Shown here: positions 22,319 to 32,700 of the stretch, one piece after another | How positions within the stretch are numbered: the first letter of the stretch is position 1 | Layout of the letters: every line of letters begins with the position of its first letter | NCBI RefSeq assembly: GCF_937616625.2 | Contig: NC_065577.1 | Span: 6,365,001-6,429,000 of the forward strand | Direction of reading: 5' to 3' | Length of the DNA: 64,000 nt | Source of the DNA: Mercurialis annua | Taxonomy: Eukaryota; Streptophyta; Magnoliopsida; Malpighiales; Euphorbiaceae | Notes under the pieces: generated by a model | Told to the model about the DNA's origin: nothing | The model's input: the letters and a program-made list of their open reading frames with translations, nothing else | The model's database searches: none | Position numbers and translations under genes: made by a program

Positions 22319-23316
22319 ATTATACACCTAACCATTTCAAGAAAAGTTATATTCCTACACTCGGCAACACCATTTTGTTGCAAAGTTTTAGGAGCTGTTA
22401 ATTATCTCAATTTACCTTTTTCTTCACACAATTCTCTAATTGGCCCGATAGATACTATTTACCTCGATTAGTCCTTAAAGACTTTCACAGTTTTATCTAA
22501 TTGATCCTCGACCTCATTTGAATGCTTTTAAGACAATCTAATGTTTCAGATTTATAGGAGATCAAATAGACATGAACATATCGAGTGAAGTCATCTATAA
22601 AGGTAATGAAGTACGAAACACCACGCTTTTCTTGAACATTCATTGATCTACAAATATCCGAATGAATAAGTTGCAAAAATAAAATTCAACTCATTTACCC
22701 TTTCCAAAAGGTTTTCTAGTTGTTATTTCTTATAAGAACACAAATGAGCGAAATGAATTTTGTGTTTGATCCTAAAAGACCATCACGTGTCAATCCATTC
22801 ATTCTATCTTGCCCAATATGTTCTAATCTAGCATATCGTATCATGATTGCTAGATTGAGAAAATAATGAAAAACAAACATCGCTATTATTAAAATAACAT
22901 TTAGTGTTTAACACTATAAAGACATCCACATAAAATCCACAACCATAATATAAAGTACCACTAGAAGTCTTAACATAAACATCTTGAAAAATAAACCAAA
23001 TCCTAACAAAGCAATAATGGAGACCAAGTTCTGTCGAATCTCCGGCATAAAGGACAACATGTAAACATAGAATCTAGTCTTCTTGCAAAATCAATTTGCA
23101 TGTGCTAATTCCTTTGACTTCAACTCTTGCAATGTTGCCTACATATATCACTTTAGAACCACTTGTAATTCGACAAAATCCATTTATGTCTCTAGCTACT
23201 CGGTCTATGGATCTTGAATCTACACTCCATATAGGATGAGATTCAGTTAGCAAAAAAGTACTAGAAACATAAAAAAAATAGAAACAAAACTTCTCTTAAA
23301 GAAGTAAGACAGGACT

Positions 23317-24174
23317 TTACCTTTTAAGCTCAGTGCACTCACGAGCATAGTGACCCATGTTTCCACAATTATAACAAGTCGATTTAGTCTTATCCCATTT
23401 TCCACCACGCTTTTGGTGCTTGTTTCCACCTTTTGGTCCCGGTCCAGCTCCATCCATCTTGCCTTTATTTTTCCAACTCTTTTTAGACCATTTACGCTTA
23501 TGACCACCTTGTTTGAAATTAGATTCAGCAACATATGCTTGAATATCAGGTTTAGCAGCCTCGAGGCACTCATCCTCAAGTTCCAAGTGGAGCGCAATAT
23601 CACTAAAAGTCTTAATATTCTCATTGTGAGTCATGTTCACTTTCATGTGCTCCCAATTATTAGGCAAAGATCGAATGACCGCTTGGACTTGTTGTTCATT
23701 TGTGAGGTTATGTCCAGCTGATTTTAGCTTCATTATCATATTCGACATATCCCTCAAATGTTGTTTCATTGTCTTGTTAGGGACTTTCTTATAAGTGTCG
23801 AATTTGATAGTCAGCTGCCTAAGTCTGGAGACAGTAGTTCCTCCAAACTTTTCGCGCAAAGCGACCCACATGGCATTAGCAGTGGAATACTGCTGATACT
23901 CATACACCAAATCATCGTTCATGGAACTGATAAGGATTCCTCTTGCAGTTGAATCCTTTTTCTTCCAAATAGTGTATGTAGCCATGTCGCACTTAAATTG
24001 CGCATCATTGACATTTCCCTCATCGGCCATTGGTTCATCCATTACATTATTAACAGCATCAAGAGCTTCTTGCTCCTCAAGCACATAATATATTTTCAGA
24101 TGCCATATGTTATAGTTGTCGCCATTGAGTTTCTCACCCTTATTAAGTTCAGCTATGATATTTTTCGAAGCCAT
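23317..24174 (-). CDS. copia Gag with CCHC zinc knuckle
   Basis: The frame encodes 285 residues from the ATG at 24174. The N-terminal half has the UBN2/retrotrans_gag pattern of plant copia elements: GEKLNGDNYNIWHLK near residue 12, and the LREKFGGTTVSRLRQL block near residue 105. A basic linker leads to the zinc knuckle CYNCGNMGHYAREC (C-x2-C-x4-H-x4-C) near residue 265. It would form the nucleocapsid that packages element RNA. The frame stops right after the knuckle (TELKR), whereas copia normally reads on into protease in one frame, so this copy probably makes Gag only, if it is expressed. A leader of about 1.55 kb separates it from the 5' LTR. Confidence 0.93.
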   Translation of the reverse strand: MASKNIIAELNKGEKLNGDNYNIWHLKIYYVLEEQEALDAVNNVMDEPMADEGNVNDAQFKCDMATYTIWKKKDSTARGILISSMNDDLVYEYQQYSTANAMWVALREKFGGTTVSRLRQLTIKFDTYKKVPNKTMKQHLRDMSNMIMKLKSAGHNLTNEQQVQAVIRSLPNNWEHMKVNMTHNENIKTFSDIALHLELEDECLEAAKPDIQAYVAESNFKQGGHKRKWSKKSWKNKGKMDGAGPGPKGGNKHQKRGGKWDKTKSTCYNCGNMGHYARECTELKR

Positions 24175-25018
24175 TTCAATTCAATAATAACTATAAATAG
24201 ACATATTTAATGCAAAAATTAATCTATTATGTAACCATACACATCACCATCATATTAATCTAGTTGCAATTACAAAATAAGTTATAGAAATTTTTTCATA
24301 TGAACTAGAACCAAAAGTTCACTATGTTCCCAATCAAATTCATCATTCAAATGTTAAATTTTCTTTAACTTAATTTAAATTGCGCCATTTAATTCTTTGA
24401 TGAGAATAACAAAATTCTACCAATCATAGAATGCCAATCTCATAAAATATTTATTGGAATAATTTTAATAATTCATAATATTTTAATGATCATGAAATAT
24501 TTATCAAGCATTTAAACACACTATAACTCAAGAATAGTCACCAAAATAATAAAATAAAATTATTTAATCGGGGTATGAATCAAGTTTAGAAAATTAAATA
24601 AAATTATTAGTAATTTTCTAACACTTGTATACAATTTCTATGAATTTTCCAATTGAAAATTCTTTAACAATTGCATTTTAATCAACTAAATGATTCATAA
24701 AATTCAAAATAAATATGTAGAAAATAGATTTTCTCCCACTGAAATTCAACATTATTCAAAATATTTTCTCAAATATATTTAATATTTTTTTCATATTTAA
24801 TATCTGTCAAAAATAATTTATTTTGAATTTCTAGTAATAATAATAATAAACTATAAATTAAATATTAAATAATCCATATTTTGAAAAAATACAAAAAATA
24901 TACCAAAAATTCAGAAATAAAAATTACAATTTTTCGATATTTTTTCAAAAAAATTGGACACTAGAAGCAGTTGGCACGCTCCCCCACGCGCCACATATGC
25001 GCATGGGGAGCATTAAAG

Positions 25019-25042
25019 CACTGACTGCTTATGCAGTCAGTG
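25019..25042 (-). other. Perfect hairpin in the copia leader
   Basis: CACTGACTGC - TTAT - GCAGTCAGTG is a 10-bp perfect stem with a 4-base loop. It lies in an unusually GC-rich patch (24960-25080) of the untranslated leader between the primer site and gag. Its position fits an RNA packaging or dimerisation structure, but that is inference. Confidence 0.6.
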
Positions 25043-25715
25043 TCACTCGCACCAGTGGCGCGTGTCACCACTCCTTCCTTTTCAGTCTCCGAAATTTTTT
25101 CTACCCTCCTATTTATGACTACTCCGAGTTTAACGGTGTAATCGGATTTAAATTTCGACATTGTTTGATGCAGGTGTGAATCTCAAACTCCATTAAAGAG
25201 AGTGTAACATAACCTTTTATTTTCAACCATCACACCTCTTCATTTAAAATTATTTCCAGATTTTTCATTTTCATGTAGACATATTCAAAAATTCATAACT
25301 TTCACTACACAAATCCGTTTTAGATGATCTTTATGTCATTTTAAAGATGACGTTACGTAGTTTTCATATACGTAATTTTTACAAAATTATCAGTCATAAA
25401 AATGGTCGAAAAAATACGTCAAAGTTTCTGGAAAAATACAAAAATTTAAAATTTCCAGAATTGAGTTTTCAACACTCAAACTTTGAATAACCATAACTTT
25501 CTCTACACCAATCCAAATTTCGTGTTCTTTGTATCGTTTTAAAGCTTGAACATCATACTTTATAAATATATAAATTATATATCATAAAGCACAGAATTTG
25601 GATATTTAAATTTCATACGAAGTAGAGCAAATTATAATGCATATAACATTGAAAATTCATTTTTTTCAAATATTATGAATTTTAATCAATCAAAGCATGA
25701 AAATCATCATTATAA

Positions 25716-25727
25716 GCTCTGATACCA
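25716..25727 (-). other. Primer binding site (initiator tRNA-Met) of the copia element
   Basis: On the minus strand TGGTATCAGAGC, one base inside the 5' LTR, matches the 3' end of plant initiator methionine tRNA, the usual copia primer. Confidence 0.92.
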
Positions 25728-25728
25728 A

Positions 25729-26108
25729 TGTTGGAATATGCGGAAATTAAATATGATCATTCTAGACATACTTTTTGTCGATTCCACAAGTTTGATTGAT
25801 TTAATGCACTAAGTCTCAAGTATTTTCACAATGAAAAATACTTATATTTCACCACCTAATGTACTTATTAATTGTATATATTTTGGTAGAGAATTGAGTT
25901 ATGATTCATTAGTTAATTATGTATTTTCAATACATGTATATATAAGCAACTAAAAGGTTCCATGAACAAGTGTAACTCTTCATAAAGTTACCACTTTTCA
26001 TAGAGTTGCAACCTTTTATGAAAGGTATTGCACCCTTCTCTTGCATATCCATATAGTCAATTGGGTTCGAGTCAATTCGTCATGGGCGATCCGATCCAAA
26101 TACCAACA
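25729..26108 (-). repeat. 5' LTR of the copia element
   Basis: This is the 380-bp direct copy of 17942-18321, with TG..CA ends, and it abuts the primer binding site. Confidence 0.93.
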
Positions 26109-26113
26109 GTTGG

Positions 26114-26422
26114 CATGCTCAGTCTCTAAGAATTTAGATAGCATATTATTCAAGTGTAGAGCTTGTTTGTATCAATGTAGTGCAGTTAAACAATGAAGCC
26201 AAAGTTTGAGTCTTCCCTCATTATTAGAAGCTTGTTGCATAGAAACCCAATACTCTAATTGAGAGTGAGGTCGAAGAGGATGAAATACACACCGCCTTTG
26301 GCTATGATTCTTGGGGAAGTTAGCAATCAGTATTATGACATACTAAATTAACTCAATAGATAGTATCTTTACTATTTAAATTCAATCTCTTGTCATTACA
26401 GTAATTAATCATTGAAATCTTA
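26114..26422. other. Locus sequence resuming after the copia insertion
   Basis: This continues the sequence left of 17937. I see no frame or motif. Confidence 0.3.
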
Positions 26423-26526
26423 GAGTTTTTTGCCAACAGCTGATAGCTTTTTCAATATTTTTAATTATTTAGACAAAACTACCTTTATTAGGATATATTG
26501 TTTTTTAATATATATATATATATATA

Positions 26527-27081
26527 CTAGTTTCGCATTACGTGCTATGCACGTGGCTTGTAACGTAACTCGTCAATGAATATATTAGTAGTAAATTTAT
26601 TATAATTATATCAATTTTCTATTTATAATTAATATTAAATTAGTTAAGAATTTTTGTAAAGTAAATATAATATATTCGGTTATTAAATTTTTTTCCATAC
26701 TAAATTTATTCTTCTTTTGGTTTTATAATAACCATAATTAAATAATTAACTTAATTTTATTAATAATATTTTTAAAAATAATAAAATAAAAATTTAAATA
26801 ATAACATATTAACCAAATACAATATTTTAATTTTAAAGTTCAATCAAATTAAAAGATAGGTATTCCTACTAATTTGGAGACAATTTAGTTATTTTTTACA
26901 TACTAAAAATTAAATTGTAGATAATTTAGCTACCTATTCTAATTAGGACTTTAATTACAATAGTGATTAATTAAATAACTAATTAGTTAATAACTATAAA
27001 ACCTTTATTTAGTAGTAAACTGAGGATTATTCAGTAAATTTGCCTGTCCCCCCCCCCCATCCGTGCTTTTATATATAGTAT

Positions 27082-27084
<3 letters not shown>
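26527..27084 (-). mobile_element. Non-autonomous Helitron
   Basis: On the minus strand it begins TCTATACTATATATAAAAGC and ends with a hairpin ACGTGC-ATA-GCACGT, nine bases, then CTAG. It sits between A and T with no target duplication. The TC start, the 3' hairpin before CTRR and A/T insertion define Helitrons. It is 558 bp with no coding sequence and includes a short G-run near the 5' end (plus-strand C-run near 27048-27058). Confidence 0.85.

Positions 27085-27134
<50 letters not shown>
27085..27134. repeat. TA microsatellite
   Basis: About 25 TA units directly flank the Helitron 5' end; a shorter TA run (about 26508-26526) flanks its 3' end. The Helitron appears to have split one TA microsatellite. 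Confidence 0.9.
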
Positions 27135-27138
<4 letters not shown>

Positions 27139-27684
27139 TGTAAATTATTTTTAAATATTCTGATATTATATATTTATATTAACAAAACTATAATTTAATT
27201 ATTTTTTTAAAATAAATCATAAATTTATCAAAAAATATATAAATAAGTTTAAACTAAACGTTCCTTCTTATAAAAAAATAATTTTTAATATTTTTATTGA
27301 ATATTATATAATATAAAATATTTATAAATTAATAAATAAAAATAAAAATTATACCCTTTACGGTAATTTTATATATAAACAGTAACAGCTAATCAAATCT
27401 CACCAAACACGTATAGTCTATGAGCTATCAGCTACCAGCCAACAGCTAACAGCTATCAACAACAGCTAACAGCTATCAGCTATATGAAACAGCTGAATCA
27501 AACAGGCCCTTAATAAAAAATTTCATGCCTATACTTTCATACCTTCTACATGAAGAAATTAAGTAGGTACAGTGCAAATCATCTAAACGCTGCCATTCAC
27601 AAAATACAAAAGCCATGTATTAAAAATGCTGACAAAACCATAGAGAAACACATAACGCCAAACTTGGTTGTTGGGTATAAATTA

Positions 27685-29048
27685 GGTTTAATCACCAAAA
27701 AATGCCAAACCTATACGTTTTGTGTCAATTATAGCCAAACCTTTAAAAATCACCAGATTTAGCCAAACCTTATATGTTCTGTTTCTTTTTTAGCCATTTT
27801 TGAATCGAACCGGTTTTTTTGACACCGTGTCGTCCACATCACCGCCAACTAAGCAATTGGCTGGCATGTCAGCTGAAATATTTAAATAAGGTTTGGCTAT
27901 AACTGACACAAAATGCATAGGTTTGGTATTTTTTGATGAATAAAACTAATTTTAAAATTAAATAATTAATTATATTATAATAAAATTCATATATATTTAA
28001 AAAATCATATTTTTATTTAACGCTAATTAAAATTAATTTATTTTTACTAAATTTAAATAATTATAATATTTTTTTTATATATTTGAGGGATATATAATTA
28101 ATTTAAATTCTAATAAAAACAAAAAATGTCATATTCATTTTAAAATTTATTTTTTTAAATTCCAGTCGTCGATTCTTTGACACCGCCGCCGTTTGAGACC
28201 CAATTATTCGTCTTCCAACGAACAATCTGAGAGTAATATACACAACAAACATACGACAGTGTTCATAAGTCAACTATACACATATAAATATAAAATAATT
28301 ACTGAATAGACTGTTTATTTAAAGGACGAGTTTAATTATTTTTTCATTTTTTTCTTTAAAAAGTGAAGCTCATTGTGGTGTAATCAATATATATCATGAT
28401 GTTTATAAGCATAAACGCATATGTCATTTTACTCGGCATAACCAAAAAATTACCTTAATTTATACATAACTATTTTATTTATTACCTAAATCCAGTCATA
28501 ACAAGATCTCAACAACATTAAAAATACTAAATCAAGTTCAAAATCATCATAAACATTAAATCCTTTCACCAAATTTAATTCAATATTAATTTCTAAGTAA
28601 TACGTTAATTCATTTTTTTAATAACATATTCATTAAAATTTATTATAATATAAATTTATTAGATTTAATTAGGTTTAATAAAAAATTAAAATTAATTTTA
28701 ATTAGTATTAAATAGGAAATATTAATTATTTTTAAATATATATAAATTTCATAAATGATATAATTAATTTACTAATTTAAAATTAGGTTTATTCACCCAA
28801 AAAATACCAAACCTATATTTTTTGTGTAAGTTATAGCCAAACCTTATTTAAATATTTCAGCTGCCATGTCAGCCAATTGCTTAGTTGGCGGTGACGTGGA
28901 CGACACGGTGTCAAAAAAACCGGTTCGATTCAAAAATGGCTAAAAAAGAAACAGAACATATAAGGTTTGGCTAAATCTGGTGATTTTTAAAGGTTTGGCT
29001 ATAATTGACACAAAACGTATAGGTTTGGCATTTTTTGGTGATTAAGCC
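27685..29048. mobile_element. Non-autonomous fold-back MULE, 1364 bp, arms that are themselves hairpins
   Basis: The ends GGTTTAATCACC and GGTGATTAAGCC are inverted copies. The outer arms (about 27685-27960 and 28775-29048) are nearly identical for more than 250 bp, and weaker match continues toward the middle. The target duplication TATAAATTA is perfect at 9 bp (27676-27684, 29049-29057). Within each arm, the left and right parts are again inverted (for example CCAAACCTATACG..GGTTTGG), so each arm alone resembles a fold-back MITE. A GC-richer patch at about 28163-28240 in the spacer may be captured foreign sequence. Confidence 0.85.
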
Positions 29049-29140
29049 TATAAATTAAAATTAAGGTTCATGTTTTCATCTCTAGAAGATTGCATATTTG
29101 AAAAAAAAACTAACAGCAGACATGATACAGTGAATATTTG

Positions 29141-29475
29141 GGCTAATAATCATGGACGGTCCTCGACCTTTGCACTAAGCTTCCCTAAACCCCCTCACCT
29201 TTCAAAAGCTTCACTAAACCCCCTGACCTTTATGGCGGCGCCATTCACGGCCCTTCTGAAAAAAAAAAACACAAAATCGCGGCGCCGCCAACGATTTAAT
29301 CGTTTGCATGCGTTTTCCTCGCCACCTGTCGACCCACGTGACCTGTCCTCTGTCAGTTGCAACAGTCCCTCTCTCTGACATGCCGGTTGACTTTTCAAAT
29401 TTTAAAATCAAAAAAAAAATTAACCGCTCGGTAACTTTTATCTCTCTTTCATCTTCTTTCTGACATACTCTTTCA
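29141..29475 (+). repeat. Left terminal inverted repeat of the MULE
   Basis: It matches 39260-39594 in inverse orientation almost base for base. It is much more GC-rich than flanking DNA, with GGCGGCGCC patches and a 15-bp palindrome AACGATTTAATCGTT at 29290-29304 that could serve as a transposase binding core. Confidence 0.93.
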
Positions 29476-29766
29476 TCCTTCTCTTCTCTTCCCTTTTTTC
29501 TTCTGAAACTCATTCTCTTCCCTTTTTTCTTCTGAAACTCTCATTTTCACACCGCCATTGTCTCGTCGATTGCCTGTTCATCTTCCGTGCTTTCTGTGTT
29601 TTTGCATTGTGAAGAAGAAAAAATAACGAAGGAACAAAACATAAATTTAGAGTGAGAAAGATTGATTTTTACTCTTGTTATCTGGTTCATGTGGTTTAGG
29701 GTTTGATTAACGTGGTGTATTTACGCTCTCTGTGTCACAGGTTTTTATAGTGAAAGAATTACAAAA

Positions 29767-32700
29767 ATGAGAAAGAAAGGAAAAGGAAAATCAAAGGAAA
29801 GAGAACGAACGGGACCACCTGGAACTGCTGGATGGGGTTTAATGGATGAGAGCGATAGTGACGAAGTGGTGGAAGGTATGTAGGACCACATAGTACTTTG
29901 GTTTCTGTAAATGTTTGTTATTCTATGCTTTGATTTATTAGCCGCTTTTGGACATAGGACTACAAGTTGCTTTATGTTTATTTACTGCTGTAGGACCACT
30001 AGTTGGTTTGATTTGTTTAATCTTTGTACGAGTTGTTTATTGTTTTCACGTTTCTGTTGGTTGGCATTTACTATTATTTTTGTGTTGCTTGATGGTTGTT
30101 GGTGTGTTTAAATATTTGTCTGTTTGCAGTGTCACCAGGTTTTTTTGAATTTTTTCAAATCAACCTTCACATTAATGGGGCATTGGGGGAATGGGGTTAC
30201 CATGATGGGGAAGTGTCCACCGGCGTTTATTCTGTGTCTGGTATGACTATGAAGAAATTAGATAGATGGATGAAAAGAGAAAAAGTTGAGGGCTTAGTTG
30301 ATTATTACTGGAAAGAAAAAGACAAGGAATTTCATGATTGGATTAGACCGATAAATCACGACGATGATGCTATGGAAATGGCAAGTGCTGGGAAGAGGGA
30401 CGGAGAAGTGGATGTCTATGTTAGGAAACTGACCGTTAAAGACATTGAGGCTTTAGTCCCTCCGCCCCCTCGCCCCCACATGTTGTAATTGAGGAGATAC
30501 CAAATCCCAAAGATTTAGCTTATGTGTATCCCACTCCCGTGAAAAAAGTAAGGGGTAAACCATTGGCTACCAAGGCTGGTGGGAGTAAACCACTGGGTAC
30601 CAAGGCTGTTGGTGAAGGTCCTTCAGAAAGTGGGGGGTCATGGATGAGTCCATATGTAAGTGAATATGTAAGTGAAGGGGCTTCTATGGTCCAGGGAAAT
30701 ACGCAGGCTCAGGGGAATGAAGGGGCAGATTTTTTGGGACAAACTGACACTGGGAATGATGAGGTTGCTGGTGAGCGGGCAAATGAAGAGGCAAGCGTTC
30801 AGATGGCTGATGAAGATTGCCATGATAAGGGGGATGGGGCTGCTGAAGATTGCCAACTTAATGGGGCTGAGGCTGGGGCTGAAGCTGAGGCTGGGGCTAT
30901 GGATGGGGCTGAGGCTGAGGCTATGGATGGGGCTGAGGCTGAGGCTATGGATGTGGCTATGGATTTGGCTGAGGCTGAGGCTGGGGCTGCTGAAGATTGG
31001 CAAGTGAATGGGGTTGAGGCTGGGGCTAGTGAACAGCATGGGCCACAAGAGGAAGAAGTTCCAATTCAGGGGCCACATGAGGAAGCTCAGGATTTGGGGG
31101 CTGACGATGGGCCGCACATGGATGAGGTAGAGGGGCTGCATGATAAGGGTCCTACTCAACAAACTCAAGATGTGGACTTCGACAATTTCTTCCAGACCCA
31201 ACATCAGCCCCCTTTTGAGGGTTTATTTGAGGACCAGAACAGGGAACTACCGCAAAGGCAAAGTGAAGACCAGCCACCAATGCCCACTGAAGAAGAGCTT
31301 CATCATTCACATGAATGGGTTGAAGTTGAAGATTGGGATGATGATCTAGATGAGTACATTGTGGATCCTGATTATGACATCTTGGATGGTGATGAAGATT
31401 TGACTACCGAGTTGAGGTCAAACGGTCAGTTGCCTGAAGAGAATGAAGAGAATGAAGAGAATGAACAGGATGAAGAGAACGAAGAGAATATTGGTGCTTC
31501 GCAGAACAGGGCTGGTGGGAGACCCAAAGGTAAAGCCCAATTTGAGTCTGGTGGTGTTGACAGAACAATTCACCAGGACACTGTGGGTGGTGATTCAGAG
31601 TACGTAGAGTCTGATGGTAATAGATCTATTTCAAATTCAGAAGAAGAGGGGGGGGAGGATTTTAATGTGTTTGATGAAGACCACGACCATGAGGGTCCAA
31701 CTTTCTCTATTGGGATGTTGTTCACTGACAGGGAGCAGTTTAAGAAGGCCTGCCGTGAGTGGGGGATACACCACAGGTACCAACTGCACTTCCCTGTAAA
31801 TGAGATAACAAGGGTGAGGGCAAAGTGCTACTCAAAGAGCAAATGTAAGTTCTACGTGTTTGCCTCAAAGCTGCACCTCAAAGATCCCAATGACAACACA
31901 TTCCGAGTGAAGACCCTTGATCTGCGCCATACATGTCCTAAAGTGAGCAAAAACTTCCACCTGACTAGTGCAGTCCTCGCCGACAAGTACTTAGAAGAAT
32001 TTAGAAACGATCCTGAATATAAGTCTGAAGTGTTTGTGAAGAAGATTCAGACGGACCTAAAACAATCAATAAGCATTCAGCAGGCAAGAAGAGCAAGAAG
32101 GGCAGCATTGGACAAATTGGAGGGTGATGAAGACCGGCAATATGAGAAGCTGTATGACTATAAGAGGGAGGTTTTGAGAACCAACCCAGGCAGCACGGTG
32201 GAGTTTAAAGAAGCAAGGGGGAAGTTCCAGGGAATGTATGTATGTTTTGATGGGTTGAAGCAGGCCTTCGTGAATGGGATGAGACAGATTGTCTGTCTGG
32301 ATGGGTGCTGGTTGAAGGGTAAATACGGGGGTCAACTTCTTTCTGCAACAGGGATTGATCCAAACGACTGTATGTACCCCTTAGCATATGCCTGGGTTAA
32401 AACGGAGAACACGGAGACCTGGATGTGGTTTATTGGGCTACTATCAGTTGATCTGCACCTTACGAATGCCGCTGTTTTCATGTCCGATAAACAAAAGGTA
32501 CAATCCTATCTTGATTAATGTGCTGTATTAGATTTTTTACATTAAGATCAGGGTCCTTTGGTGAATAATGTACAAACTATAGGGTGTGTTATTGATTGCA
32601 TGGGTGATTATATTTCGTGCGCTTGTGCAGGGTTTGTTGAATGCTGTGAAGGAGTTGTTCCCATATTCAGAGCATCGATTTTGCTGGAGGCATTTGTGGG

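Larger units (their letters stand above)
19400..23316 (-). pseudogene. copia pol (protease, integrase, reverse transcriptase), broken
   Basis: Reading the minus strand: a protease-region remnant with WSVDSRS near 23200; integrase with HSDICRSMN and DDFTRY near 22670-22570 and NGVAE near 22370; then, after the inserted solo LTR, the continuation MAQANLP near 20770. Reverse transcriptase follows with the catalytic box reading YAND instead of YVDD near 19900, then DFILGVKLKRD near 19780. Several stops and frame changes occur, so no enzyme can be made. The 1.0-kb stretch from about 19390 down to the 3' LTR has no coding sign. Confidence 0.85.
17942..26108 (-). mobile_element. Ty1/copia retrotransposon, 8167 bp, full structure but decayed
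   Basis: Two 380-bp LTRs (17942-18321 and 25729-26108) lie in direct orientation and are flanked by a perfect 5-bp duplication GTTGG (17937-17941, 26109-26113). The primer binding site and gag lie next to the right LTR, so the element reads on the minus strand. I counted about 14 differences between the LTRs (roughly 3.7 percent); at an assumed 1.3e-8 substitutions per site per year that is near 1.4 million years. gag is open but pol carries stops and shifts. A 1.54-kb solo LTR interrupts the integrase (20775-22318), so about 6.6 kb is copia sequence. Confidence 0.95.
26423..27509. mobile_element. PIF/Harbinger-like MITE carrying a nested Helitron
   Basis: The right end, reverse-complemented, is GGGCCTGTTTGATTCAGCTG, a familiar end of plant PIF/Harbinger MITEs. 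The left end, GAGTTTTTTGCCAACAGCTG, is a diverged match. TTA lies on both sides (26420-26422, 27510-27512). The word CAGCTAACAGCTATCAGCT repeats near the right end (27430-27485). About half of the interior is the Helitron and a TA microsatellite. Confidence 0.5.

Noticed and set aside
29911..30148. Two hydrophobic open frames upstream of the transposase PB1-like exon
   Set aside because: They lie in the T-rich first intron (29876-30129).
30638..31204. Minus-strand open frame rich in Ser, Leu and Pro
   Set aside because: It is the antisense shadow of the acidic GAEAEAMD repeat of the transposase.
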